Origin: JANPLD01 sp031426355
GTDB lineage: Bacteria > Pseudomonadota > Alphaproteobacteria > Rickettsiales > UBA8987
DNA length: 33,522 nt
Direction: 5' to 3'
Assembly: GCA_031426355.1 (NCBI GenBank)
Contig: JANPLD010000084.1
Coordinates: forward strand, 1 to 33,522
Shown: positions 23,675 through 32,382 of the stretch, piece after piece
Position numbering within the stretch: the first letter of the stretch is position 1
Layout of the letters: the number at the start of each line of letters is the position of its first letter
The notes under the pieces: model-generated
Seen by the model: the letters and a program-made list of their open reading frames with translations, nothing else
Database searches by the model: none
What the model was told of the DNA's origin: nothing
Made by a program: the position numbers and the translations under genes

Positions 23675-24730
23675 ATGGCCACCAATAATAACAACAATAA
23701 CAATAATATGAAAGCGCCGCCCCTCCCTTCTATGGGGCATAGCGGGGTTGAAAGAGCATCAATATTAATGATGAGCCTTGAAGATGAGATCGCAGCAAAA
23801 TTATTTGCAATGATGACCGAAGATGAGATCAGGATGATCTCGCAATCAATGTCTTCCTTGGGGAAAGTCCAGCCGGGTCAAGTTGAAAACCTACTTAATG
23901 AATTCACTGAAGAAGTATCAGCAGGTAAAACTATCATAGGTGATCTTTCAAACGCAAAAAAGCTTTTATCTAAAGCGCTGGGGGCTGATAAAGTTGAAGC
24001 GATAATGGGTGATATTGCAGGCCCTATGGGTAAAGATACTTGGGAAAGGCTTAATAATGTGGACGAGGAATTACTTGCGTCATTCCTAAAAAGTGAGCAC
24101 CCGCAAACTATTGCTTTTGTACTTTCGAGAATGAAAAGTGGTCACGCCGCAAAAGTTCTGGCACAAATACCTGATGAGCTGACCTTGGAAATAATAAGAC
24201 GTATGATAAATATTGAATCGGTAAAACGTGAAGTTGTTAATGATATTGAAAAGATATTGCAAACGGAATTCATGGCGAGTCTATCTACTGGTAAAAAATC
24301 TGATACTTATGAAATGGTTGCGGAAATTTTTAATAATTTTGACCGCTCGACTGAAGCAAAATACCTTGAGATATTAGAAAAGCAGGATCCTGATACGGCG
24401 AAAAGGATCAAAGACCTGATGTTCACATTTGAAGACCTTAAAAAACTCGACCCGCAAGCTATTCAGGCGATCATGCGTACTGCTGATAAAGCTAAACTTC
24501 CATTGGCACTTAAGGGCGCCAATGAAGAAATTAAAAATCTTTTCTTCAGCAATATGTCTGAACGTGCTTCCAAAATACTTAAAGATGATATCGCGTCACT
24601 CGGCCCGGTACGTATAAGTGAAGTTGATGAAGCACAGATGTCTATAGTACAAACAGCGAGAACACTTGCTGATTCTGGCGAGATCAAAATACCGGAAGGT
24701 GGAGAAAAACAAGAGCAACTCATTTATTAA
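23675..24730 (+). CDS. fliG: Flagellar rotor/switch protein FliG
   Basis: FliG links the MS ring to the C-ring and contacts MotA to generate torque. The 351 residues show the N-terminal domain (GVERASILMMSLEDEIAAKL), the middle domain with EHPQTIAFVLSRM, and the C-terminal torque helix region (FEDLKKLDPQAIQAIMR, LPLALKGA, MSERASKIL). An odd run of eight asparagines follows MAT, encoded by an AAT/AAC microsatellite. The ATG at 23708 just after the run could be an alternative start. fliH follows one base after the stop. Confidence 0.96.
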   Translation: MATNNNNNNNNMKAPPLPSMGHSGVERASILMMSLEDEIAAKLFAMMTEDEIRMISQSMSSLGKVQPGQVENLLNEFTEEVSAGKTIIGDLSNAKKLLSKALGADKVEAIMGDIAGPMGKDTWERLNNVDEELLASFLKSEHPQTIAFVLSRMKSGHAAKVLAQIPDELTLEIIRRMINIESVKREVVNDIEKILQTEFMASLSTGKKSDTYEMVAEIFNNFDRSTEAKYLEILEKQDPDTAKRIKDLMFTFEDLKKLDPQAIQAIMRTADKAKLPLALKGANEEIKNLFFSNMSERASKILKDDIASLGPVRISEVDEAQMSIVQTARTLADSGEIKIPEGGEKQEQLIY

Positions 24731-24731
24731 T

Positions 24732-25418
24732 ATGAATATCTCCCCTATAGTTCTCACTGATTTTGCAACTGGCGGTCAGGTTGATTCTTCCTTGGCGGCT
24801 AATAAAATCCCGGCTATAAAAAGTTTTAATTTTTTTGGTGAAAAACCCGTTGAAGAGGAAAAGGAATATACTAAAACGCGGCATCTTGAAGAGATAGAAA
24901 AAGCAAAAGAGATAGCTTTTCAGGAAGGTTATTTAAAAGGGAAATCTGAGCTGGATAATTATATCTCAACAGAAGATATAAAAATTAAAGAGCAGATTGC
25001 TATAATGCTTGCTAAATTCTCCGAGAGCTTTGGTAGCTTTAAACAGCATACTGAAGAGTTCAAGCTGGAGGCGGCACAGATAGCTTCTTACGCGGTTAAA
25101 AAAATATTTGCAGATAAAGTAAATGAAAAGATCGGGGAGATCATTGTTGATGCTCTTTCAAAATCGCTTGAACTAATAAAAACAGAACCAATGCTGAAAA
25201 TCAGCGCAACCAAGAAAGTTCTGGATAACACAAAAGATTCCATAGAAGCATTTTTCAAGAGTAAAAACCTTGATATAAAACTCTCTTTTGAAGAAGCGCC
25301 TACATTTAATGATGCATCAATTGCAATAGAATGGGAAAATTCCGGAATAAAAATTGATCTGAATGAGAGAATGCAAGAGATTGATAAAATATTTGCCGAA
25401 TTTATAAAATCACTATGA
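24732..25418 (+). CDS. fliH: Flagellar export regulator FliH
   Basis: FliH is the stator-like partner of the FliI ATPase in flagellar type III export. Starting from ATG 24732 gives 228 residues; an in-frame start at 24666 would lie within fliG. The FliH hallmark is the amphipathic stretch AKEIAFQEGYLKGKSEL near residue 58, followed by long helices and a V-ATPase E-like C-terminal domain (ASYAVKKIFADKV). Sequence identity in this family is always low, so position between fliG and fliN supports the call. fliI is not in the window. Confidence 0.85.
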   Translation: MNISPIVLTDFATGGQVDSSLAANKIPAIKSFNFFGEKPVEEEKEYTKTRHLEEIEKAKEIAFQEGYLKGKSELDNYISTEDIKIKEQIAIMLAKFSESFGSFKQHTEEFKLEAAQIASYAVKKIFADKVNEKIGEIIVDALSKSLELIKTEPMLKISATKKVLDNTKDSIEAFFKSKNLDIKLSFEEAPTFNDASIAIEWENSGIKIDLNERMQEIDKIFAEFIKSL

Positions 25419-25481
25419 TTTTTGTTGATGTTACTGATTAAAATATACTATCATCAGCCTACTTAAATAAATCGCAATTTT

Positions 25482-25769
25482 GTGGCAGAAGATCAAAATA
25501 ATTTTACATCCGGTGATGATACCGACTTGGAAGTCATACAGGATGTACCTGTAGAAGTCACCGTTGTGCTGGGTGAAACTAACATTACGGTTGAACAGCT
25601 TCTTAAGCTTGGCAAAGGCGCTATCATTGAACTACAGAGAAAAGTTGGTGAAGCAGTTGAGCTTTATGTTCATGAAAGATGTATAGCAAAAGGTGAGATA
25701 GTTGTTGTTGACGACAAAATAGGAATTACCATGACAGAGATCATAAAGAATGAAAAAGAACAATCCTAA
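25482..25769 (+). CDS. fliN: Flagellar C-ring protein FliN
   Basis: This 95-residue SpoA-domain protein forms part of the switch complex. It shows DVPVEVTVVLGETNITVEQL and LGKGAIIELQRKVGEAVELY, the FliN signature. It starts with GTG at 25482; no strong Shine-Dalgarno sequence is visible. The last 20 bp overlap the motA start, implying coupled translation. No fliM gene is present in this cluster. Confidence 0.93.
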   Translation: MAEDQNNFTSGDDTDLEVIQDVPVEVTVVLGETNITVEQLLKLGKGAIIELQRKVGEAVELYVHERCIAKGEIVVVDDKIGITMTEIIKNEKEQS

Positions 25770-26565
25770 GAACTTACATTTAATATCAGGTAAAACTGAG
25801 TTATCGACTGTCATCGGCATACTGCTTGGTTTGGTTATGCTTGGATTTGCATCTTCGGCCGGTAATACACCCCTCGGCGCTTTTATAGATGTACCTGCGA
25901 TGTTCATAGTATTTGGCGGCACTATTTTTATTACCACCGCAAGTTTTAGTTTTTCTGATAGCTTTAAGGCGCTTGGAGTTATTTTAGAGGGCCTGTTCCT
26001 TGTGCCAGAAGAATTCAAGCAAACTGCCAGAAGCTGTTTAAAGGTTGCTGAGCTTGCACGTAAAGAAGGTATATTAAAATTACAGAAACATAAAAATGAA
26101 TTTCCGCAAAATCATTTCTTTTCAAAAAATATCGGTCACGTAATTGATGGTTTTAAAACTGAGCAGGTGGAAAAAATAATGTATGAGGAAATATCTTCCC
26201 ATGCAAACCGCCATGCAAAAACTGTTGATATACTACGTAAGGCTTCTGAGATAGCGCCAGCGATGGGGTTGGTTGGTACATTGATAGGCTTGGTGCAAAT
26301 GCTTGGCCAGCTTGAAGACCCTTCCAAAATTGGGCCTGCTATGGCTATCGCATTGCTTACTACCTTATATGGCGCGGTGCTTTCATATATGCTACTGCAA
26401 CCGCTTGCGACCAAACTTGAAAGGAACTCGTCAAAAGAATCTGACCTACTGGCGCTCTTTGCGGAATCTATAATATCCATATCTAAAAATGAAGGCCCGA
26501 TCATATTGGAAATGAAGCTAAATGCCTTGCTCCCGCCTGAAAAAAGGCTTAATGTCTATAGCTAG
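25750..26565 (+). CDS. motA: Flagellar motor stator protein MotA
   Basis: MotA forms the proton channel with MotB. The 271 residues have four membrane segments (about 17-37, 45-62, 170-195, 200-222) and family signatures: GNTPLGAFIDVPAMFIVFGG, EIAPAMGLVGTLIGLVQML, and GPAMAIALLTTLYGAVLSYM. The cytoplasmic loop lies between segments 2 and 3. The PomA (sodium) form cannot be ruled out from sequence. It overlaps fliN by 20 bp; its partner motB is at 4641, outside this operon. Confidence 0.92.
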   Translation: MKKNNPKNLHLISGKTELSTVIGILLGLVMLGFASSAGNTPLGAFIDVPAMFIVFGGTIFITTASFSFSDSFKALGVILEGLFLVPEEFKQTARSCLKVAELARKEGILKLQKHKNEFPQNHFFSKNIGHVIDGFKTEQVEKIMYEEISSHANRHAKTVDILRKASEIAPAMGLVGTLIGLVQMLGQLEDPSKIGPAMAIALLTTLYGAVLSYMLLQPLATKLERNSSKESDLLALFAESIISISKNEGPIILEMKLNALLPPEKRLNVYS

Positions 26566-26580
26566 AAATAAAGTTTATAT

Positions 26581-27954
26581 ATGAGAGTATTAGTAATAGG
26601 AAAAATTGAATCTGAAGTTTCTGTTGCATGTAAAATCGCAATGTCTAAAGGCGCAAAAATAATCAATGCGGAAACTCCCGATAAAGCTTTTGAAAAGTTA
26701 CTGGAAGGTTCCGGTGCAGAAGTTGTGCTTATTGATGTTCTTGAGGATATCGCCTCTTTTGTGGCGAGCTTAAAGCGTGAAAGGATAACCATTCCTATAG
26801 TTGCTTATGGCATTAACGCTGACAGCAAAATGGCGGCTGCCGCGATAAGGGCTGGCGCGGATGAATACCTTCCTTTACCTCCTGAAGAAGACCTTATTGC
26901 CGCTATATTAGAACAAGTTACCAATGAAGATAATAAAGCGATAATAACTTCATTATCACCGCAGATGCATGGGCTTATTCAGCTTGCAGAACGTATTGCG
27001 CCATCTGATGCAAATGTTCTTATTACAGGTGAGTCAGGTACTGGTAAGGAAATATTTGCAAAATTCATTCATAATAAAAGTTCCCGCAAAAAAGAGAAAC
27101 TGGTTTCAGTTAACTGCGCGGCAATTCCTGATAACCTTCTGGAATCAGAACTTTTTGGCCATGAGAAAGGTTCCTTTACAGGTGCGCTTAATCGCAGGAT
27201 CGGTAAGTTTGAGGAATCGCACAATGGAACGTTACTACTTGATGAGATATCTGAAATGGATATCCGTTTACAGGCAAAACTACTCCGTGCCATACAAGAA
27301 CGTGAGATAACCAGAATCGGTGGTAATAATCCTGTGAAGATTAACTTAAGGATTATCGCGACTAGTAACAAAGAGCTTAAAAAAGAAGTTCAGGAAGGAA
27401 AATTCCGCGAGGATCTTTTATTCAGGCTGAATGTTATACATTTAAATCTGATCCCACTCCGCGAAAGAAGAGCAGATATAAAGCAGTTTGCAGAACATTT
27501 TGCAGATAAATATTCAAAATCAAACGGGATGAAAACTCCGCAGATAACCCCGGAAGCGCTAGAAACCCTTAATAATTACCATTGGACCGGAAACGTGAGG
27601 GAGTTAGAGAACACTATGCACCGCGCTGTGCTGCTTAATAACGATGGTAAAATAGATAAAACTTCACTGCTTCTTGAAGGTTCAGATAGTAACTCCTCTG
27701 CACCGCTTCTCAATTTTATAAATGAGCAGAATAGTTTTAATTCTTCCCAGCAAAATAATAACCAGTCTTCTGAGGAAACAATGGACTCACTGGTTGGTAA
27801 AACAGTTGGTGAAGTTGAGAAACAACTTATAATGAAAACTTTAGGTAGTGTTTCCGGAAACCGTAGTAAAGCGGCTAACATACTGGGAATATCAATTCGT
27901 ACCCTTCATAATAAACTGCGTGAGTATGAAGATAAAATCGCTTCTAATGGCTAA
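26581..27954 (+). CDS. flbD: FlbD-type sigma-54-dependent flagellar regulator with degenerate receiver
   Basis: This bacterial enhancer-binding protein activates RNA polymerase with sigma-54 at flagellar genes. A receiver-like domain (about 1-115) is followed by an AAA+ domain with Walker A GESGTGKE at 150-157, the sigma-54 contact loop GSFTGA at 197-202 (usually GAFTGA), and Walker B LLLDEI. A Fis-type helix-turn-helix (GNRSKAANILGISIRTLHNK) sits at the C-terminus. The receiver keeps a possible acceptor D52, but the N-terminal acidic pair is replaced by G7-K8 and the lysine near 100 is missing, so control by classical phosphorylation is doubtful. Its place after motA fits alphaproteobacterial FlbD. 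Confidence 0.9.
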   Translation: MRVLVIGKIESEVSVACKIAMSKGAKIINAETPDKAFEKLLEGSGAEVVLIDVLEDIASFVASLKRERITIPIVAYGINADSKMAAAAIRAGADEYLPLPPEEDLIAAILEQVTNEDNKAIITSLSPQMHGLIQLAERIAPSDANVLITGESGTGKEIFAKFIHNKSSRKKEKLVSVNCAAIPDNLLESELFGHEKGSFTGALNRRIGKFEESHNGTLLLDEISEMDIRLQAKLLRAIQEREITRIGGNNPVKINLRIIATSNKELKKEVQEGKFREDLLFRLNVIHLNLIPLRERRADIKQFAEHFADKYSKSNGMKTPQITPEALETLNNYHWTGNVRELENTMHRAVLLNNDGKIDKTSLLLEGSDSNSSAPLLNFINEQNSFNSSQQNNNQSSEETMDSLVGKTVGEVEKQLIMKTLGSVSGNRSKAANILGISIRTLHNKLREYEDKIASNG

Positions 27955-27957
27955 TTG

Positions 27958-28692
27958 TTAAAACTTTGCAAAGCAGCCGATATATTTAAGATTTATTTTT
28001 GAGCTGTATTCGTTATAATGCTCATCGCTGAAGAGTAGATATCCTTCTTTGCATTCAGATATAATGTCGAAATTATCTTCCATAACTTTTGGGAGTTTGC
28101 CTTTTAGAACATATACGAAAATGTCGTTACCGCTTGGTTCCGGCGTTATGTTTGATATAGCAATAGAGGTAATTTCTTTATCTTCAAAGAAAGGAAAACC
28201 GGCGAATAGTGAGTAATCATAATGGTTTTCAGCCATTTCCAGCCACCATGGCCTATCTTTTTCATTTTTATTTAGAGGGAAGATGGCAATATTAGATTTG
28301 CCGGATTTTATGTTTCCAAAAATTTTTTCATTGGTTTTGCATTCAGTATAATCACTGAAGGAACCGAAGTATTCCTTGGCATAGAAAATATTATCGCCTT
28401 TCAGGTATGATATATTTGTCTTCTCTTCATAATTGATCGAAACGGAGATTATCTGCCTCCAGATAACTGAAAAACCTTTGGCGATATTTTCCGGCAGGCT
28501 TTGGGCTTTTGACCTTTTGTAAATATCACGGAGCATATTTGCCTCACGCGCTGGGCGTATTATGGATCTGGCACTTTCAGTAGATTTCTTAACCTGCCCT
28601 ACCTTCTTCACAAAGCCGAGCCTTTTTATCAGAAGGTTAAAAATTTCTGTATCGATCTTATCAATTTCTTTTCTGAGTTCTTCAAGTGTCAT
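27958..28692 (-). CDS. Chorismate mutase (AroQ type) with alphaproteobacterial C-terminal extension
   Basis: The enzyme converts chorismate to prephenate for phenylalanine and tyrosine synthesis. Residues 1-90 are an AroQ helical domain: LRKEIDKIDTEIFNLLIKRL, VGQVKK, and IIRPAREANMLRDI carry the expected active-site arginines and lysine. Residues 100-244 are not prephenate dehydratase; they resemble the C-terminal part of single-function alphaproteobacterial chorismate mutases (RPWWLEMAENHYDYSLFAGF). Their role is not known to me. The gene is convergent with flbD, only 3 bp apart, and divergent from the lol genes. Confidence 0.85.
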   Translation of the reverse strand: MTLEELRKEIDKIDTEIFNLLIKRLGFVKKVGQVKKSTESARSIIRPAREANMLRDIYKRSKAQSLPENIAKGFSVIWRQIISVSINYEEKTNISYLKGDNIFYAKEYFGSFSDYTECKTNEKIFGNIKSGKSNIAIFPLNKNEKDRPWWLEMAENHYDYSLFAGFPFFEDKEITSIAISNITPEPSGNDIFVYVLKGKLPKVMEDNFDIISECKEGYLLFSDEHYNEYSSKINLKYIGCFAKF

Positions 28693-28792
28693 AAATATAA
28701 TTCAGGTGATTATGGCTCATTAATATTTTGCAAATGATACTTATATAATTTATCAAGAATCATAAAACAAATAAAACAACGAATTTAAAATC

Positions 28793-30034
28793 GTGAGTAT
28801 TAAGTTAGAACTCAAAATAGCCGGAAGATACCTTAGGGCAAGAAGAAAGGAAGGCTTTGCTTCACTCGTAGTTGTTCTTTCGTTCATCGGAATAATGCTT
28901 GGAGTTGCAACATTAATTGTAACAATGGCTGTTATGAACGGTGTTAAAAGTGAGCTTATAAACAGGATCATCGGTATTAACGCGCATATTTCAGTTGGTG
29001 CATTTGATGGAAGTTTTGGTAATTATTCTGAACTGGTTGAGAAGATCGGGAAGGTTGAGGGAGTGACGAAAGTTAACCCGGCAATACAGGGACAAGCCCT
29101 AGCGGTTGGCAAAGATGATAATATTGGGCTTGTTGTAAAAGGTATATTGAAAGAGGATATTGAGAAGAAGGAAGTTCTTTCCTCAAATATACTTGCTGGT
29201 AAAATTTATGAGAATGATAGCTTCTCAACTATTGTTGGCTCATCACTCGCAAGGCAGGCAAACCTTAGTGAAGGCGCTAAATTAAAATTGCTCTCACCAA
29301 ATTTCAGCAGCAGTTTTTTTGGTTCTATTCCGAGGGTAAAAGAGTTTGATGTAAGCGCAGTGTTTCATATAGGCATGTATGAATATGACTCCTCAGTTAT
29401 ATTTATTTCGCTTGATGCTGCGCAGAAATTCTTTGGTATGGGAGATAAAATAAATTCCATAGATATAGAAGTTGTTGACCCAAAAAATATGGACGAGATA
29501 AAAAATACCATCTTAAAACTGCTCGGCCAAGGAATGTATATAACTGACTGGCGCAAGACCAATTCCAGCTTTATTGAAGCAATTGATGTGCAGTCAAATG
29601 TTCTGTTCCTGATACTAGCGCTTATTATTCTGGTAGCGGCGTTCAATATAATCTCAGGGATGGTAATGCTTGTGGGTGATAAGAACGGAGAGATAGCAAT
29701 TCTTAGAACTATCGGGATGCATAAGAATGCTATTATAAGGATATTCATCATATGCGGCGCGGTTATAGGTATCGCGGGGACTCTCTTTGGAGTTGGGTTG
29801 GGATTAGCCTTCTCTGCTAATATTGAAGAAATAAGAAGATTTTTGGAAAGTCTGACAAGCACGAACCTGTTCTCGGAAGAAATATATTTCTTATCACAAT
29901 TACCGGCTGATGTGAGGCAAAGTGATGTGATAAATATTACCGCTCTTTCACTTATCATATCTTTGCTTTCAACTATTTACCCTGCTTATAAGGCAGCCAA
30001 GATACAACCTGCAATGGCGTTAAAATACGAATAA
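28793..30034 (+). CDS. Lipoprotein-releasing ABC transporter permease LolC/LolE
   Basis: This inner-membrane permease extracts mature lipoproteins for LolA-mediated transfer to the outer membrane. The 413 residues have four membrane segments (about 25-47, 268-292, 315-340, 376-396), a large periplasmic domain between the first two, and an FtsX-like C-terminal domain with INIISGMVMLVGDKNGEIAI and SQLPADVRQSDV, the LolC/E signature. A single permease gene, likely homodimeric (LolF-like), is common in Alphaproteobacteria. It starts with GTG at 28793, and lolD follows one base after the stop. Confidence 0.93.
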   Translation: MSIKLELKIAGRYLRARRKEGFASLVVVLSFIGIMLGVATLIVTMAVMNGVKSELINRIIGINAHISVGAFDGSFGNYSELVEKIGKVEGVTKVNPAIQGQALAVGKDDNIGLVVKGILKEDIEKKEVLSSNILAGKIYENDSFSTIVGSSLARQANLSEGAKLKLLSPNFSSSFFGSIPRVKEFDVSAVFHIGMYEYDSSVIFISLDAAQKFFGMGDKINSIDIEVVDPKNMDEIKNTILKLLGQGMYITDWRKTNSSFIEAIDVQSNVLFLILALIILVAAFNIISGMVMLVGDKNGEIAILRTIGMHKNAIIRIFIICGAVIGIAGTLFGVGLGLAFSANIEEIRRFLESLTSTNLFSEEIYFLSQLPADVRQSDVINITALSLIISLLSTIYPAYKAAKIQPAMALKYE

Positions 30035-30035
30035 A

Positions 30036-30707
30036 ATGTCAATAATCCTCAAAGCTGAAAATATTTCCAAATCATTCTCGCAAGGTCGTGAGACTATTTC
30101 GGTGTTAAAAGAACTGAACCTTATTGTTAGAGAGGGTGAATCAGTTTCAATTACTGGTGAAAGTGGATGTGGAAAATCTACCCTGCTTCAGATAATAGGG
30201 CTGCTTATGGATGCAGATTCCGGGAATCTGGAGATATGCGGAGAGAATCTGATACAGACAAATGATAAGGTAAAAACCAATGCAAGGCTGAGGAATATAG
30301 GTTTCATATTCCAATATCATCATTTACTGAGTGATTTTAGCGCGTTGGAGAATGTTATAATACCGCAAACCTTACTCGGCACAGGCAATCAAAAAGCAAA
30401 AGAGAATGCTCTGGAACTTCTTGAAAGGCTTGGACTTCAGGACAGGCTTAGGCATAAACCTTCAGAATTATCAGGTGGCCAGCAGCAAAGGGTTGCTATT
30501 GCAAGGGCATTGGCAAATGGCCCAAAACTGATACTTGCGGACGAGCCAACTGGTAATCTTGACCCTGAGAACACGGAAATAGTCTCAAAACTGTTTTTTG
30601 ACATGATTCTTGAGAAAAAATCGGCTCTTGTAATAGTAACACACAATAGAGAAATTTCTCGAAAAACTGCCCTTACTTACCGCCTAAATGATGGAAAGCT
30701 AGTATAG
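30036..30707 (+). CDS. lolD: Lipoprotein-releasing ABC transporter ATPase LolD
   Basis: LolD powers lipoprotein release with the permease encoded just upstream. The 223 residues contain Walker A GESGCGKST near 44-52, Q-loop FQYHHLL, the LolD-typical NVIIPQ, signature LSGGQQQRVAIARAL near 143, and Walker B LILADEPTGNLD. The ATG follows the permease stop by one base. Together with lspA, two steps of the lipoprotein pathway are present in this window. Confidence 0.95.
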   Translation: MSIILKAENISKSFSQGRETISVLKELNLIVREGESVSITGESGCGKSTLLQIIGLLMDADSGNLEICGENLIQTNDKVKTNARLRNIGFIFQYHHLLSDFSALENVIIPQTLLGTGNQKAKENALELLERLGLQDRLRHKPSELSGGQQQRVAIARALANGPKLILADEPTGNLDPENTEIVSKLFFDMILEKKSALVIVTHNREISRKTALTYRLNDGKLV

Positions 30708-30789
30708 CTTTGGTAAGCTTCCTGAAGAATTTGTTTGCATTTTGTCAGAAAATTAATAAAATATTAACTATCCTTATAAGCTATTCACA

Positions 30790-31488
30790 ATGAAAGGTTT
30801 TTTTGAGAAAAATAAAACGATCAAGCAGGTAAAGAACTGGTATCAGGACAGGTATGAAACCGTTGTGATACAAAGGAACTTCCTCTTCATCCTTATCATT
30901 GCCTTGGTGATAATCTTTGGCTTTACAATACTTAGAGTTCTTAAGCTCAACTCAGAAAAAGTGTATGAGCCATTCATAGTGCAGATAGAAGAGAACACAG
31001 GAATAATAACTAAGGTTGATAATAATAAAGTAAGGCAGCTGCCTGCTGAAAAAGCAGTTAGGAACTCTTCACTAGTGAGATATATACTTTCACGCGAGGG
31101 ATATAACATTGCGGAATATAACTTCAATTATTATCAAGTAGTACGCCTCATGTCGAGTGAAGAGGTTTATAAACAGTTTAAATCTGTGGTGAACCCAGAA
31201 AGTAAAAGCAGCCCAATATCACTTGGCTTCCAGTATAAAATTGAAGCTAAGGTAAAATCACTTATAGAGCTTGATGAGAAGACCAACCTTATACAGATAC
31301 GCCTTGGAAAAACGAAGCTTCCAACAGTTGGCACAGCAGAAAATGCTGAGGAAAAGAACTACATAGTTACACTTGAATATCAGTATAGAGACCTCAAGCT
31401 TTCTGAAACTGAAAGGTTCATCAATCCTCTTGGAATACAGATCGTAAAATATAATATAGCTGAGGAGCAAAGTGCTAAGAAGATATAA
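30790..31488 (+). CDS. virB8: Type IV secretion system protein VirB8
   Basis: VirB8 is an inner-membrane assembly factor of P-type IV secretion systems. The 232 residues have a short cytoplasmic N-terminus, one membrane helix at about 31-52, and a periplasmic NTF2-like domain with YEPFIVQIEENTGIITKV and the C-terminal FINPLGIQIVKYNI, which matches VirB8 (NPxG motif). It starts the T4SS cluster 82 bp after lolD; virB9 overlaps its end by 17 bp. The order virB8-virB9-virB10 is that of the Rickettsiales rvh system; no virB7 lies between 8 and 9 here. Confidence 0.93.
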   Translation: MKGFFEKNKTIKQVKNWYQDRYETVVIQRNFLFILIIALVIIFGFTILRVLKLNSEKVYEPFIVQIEENTGIITKVDNNKVRQLPAEKAVRNSSLVRYILSREGYNIAEYNFNYYQVVRLMSSEEVYKQFKSVVNPESKSSPISLGFQYKIEAKVKSLIELDEKTNLIQIRLGKTKLPTVGTAENAEEKNYIVTLEYQYRDLKLSETERFINPLGIQIVKYNIAEEQSAKKI

Positions 31489-32377
31489 ATTAATATTCTT
31501 AATGCTTGGTTTGCTGATGGGCTTTTCCAGTAATGCCCACGCTATAGATCCTGTTGGAACAGATTCACGTATCAGAACATTTATTTATGGTAAAAATGAT
31601 GTTTTTAGGGTTGTGACAACGTTTGGTTACCAGACCAGCATTGAATTTGAAGAAGATGAAAAGCTAAAAACAATTTCCGTCGGTAATTCGGGATATTTCA
31701 GGATAACGCCATTAAAAAATAAAATCATTGTAAGGGGGTTGCAACCTAATCTTCTTACAAACATGTCAGTTGTTACAAATAAAAGGAATTACCAGTTCGA
31801 GTTATCGACCATTATTAATTCGATTGATGATGTAATGTATGTTGTACGCTTCTATTACCCTGAATCTAACGATGGTGGAGATGTAACCCCTATAGTTGCA
31901 GGTGCGCCGACTGTGCCTATTTCAAGAGGGGTTGTTGTACCGCAGGTAAATCTTTCAGGGCAGCAAAGTAGTAGCGGGTCTATGCCGATGTCTCCTATGG
32001 CGCCGCCGATGATGTCCCCTGCTCCGCAACAACCGCCTATTTCTTATCCTAGCCCGGCTCCAGCGGCTCAGCAACCTGCTCCGGGTATGAATGGCGGCTT
32101 CGCGGTGCAATCACCGTCAGGTTTCAATTATAATTACTCACTTACAGGGCCGGAAGATATCTCCCCGACAGAAGTATTTGATGACAGCACCAGAACTTAC
32201 TTTAAGTTTGCTGGTCAAGACACGCCTAATTTCAGGGTTATATCACCGGGGGGTGAGATGCCGGCTAATTACCAGTTCAGCAATGGTTATTATGTTGTGG
32301 AAGCTATTGCACCAGAAATAAATGTTTATTTCGGTTCAGATAAAATAACAGTTTATAACGAATCTTATCCCAGATAA
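31472..32377 (+). CDS. virB9: Type IV secretion system outer-membrane core protein VirB9
   Basis: VirB9 forms the periplasmic and outer-membrane core channel with VirB7 and VirB10. GTG 31472 is chosen since it gives a signal peptide (LRRYKLIFLMLGLLMGFSS, cleaved after AHA). The N-terminal domain has DPVGTDSRIRTFIYGKNDVF, and the C-terminal VirB10-binding domain has NYSLTGPEDISPTEVFDDS and TYFKF. Between them lies a Pro/Met/Ser/Gln-rich linker (about 160-210) that seems long. It overlaps virB8 by 17 bp and precedes virB10 by 5 bp. Confidence 0.93.
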   Translation: MLRRYKLIFLMLGLLMGFSSNAHAIDPVGTDSRIRTFIYGKNDVFRVVTTFGYQTSIEFEEDEKLKTISVGNSGYFRITPLKNKIIVRGLQPNLLTNMSVVTNKRNYQFELSTIINSIDDVMYVVRFYYPESNDGGDVTPIVAGAPTVPISRGVVVPQVNLSGQQSSSGSMPMSPMAPPMMSPAPQQPPISYPSPAPAAQQPAPGMNGGFAVQSPSGFNYNYSLTGPEDISPTEVFDDSTRTYFKFAGQDTPNFRVISPGGEMPANYQFSNGYYVVEAIAPEINVYFGSDKITVYNESYPR

Positions 32378-32382
32378 TTAGT

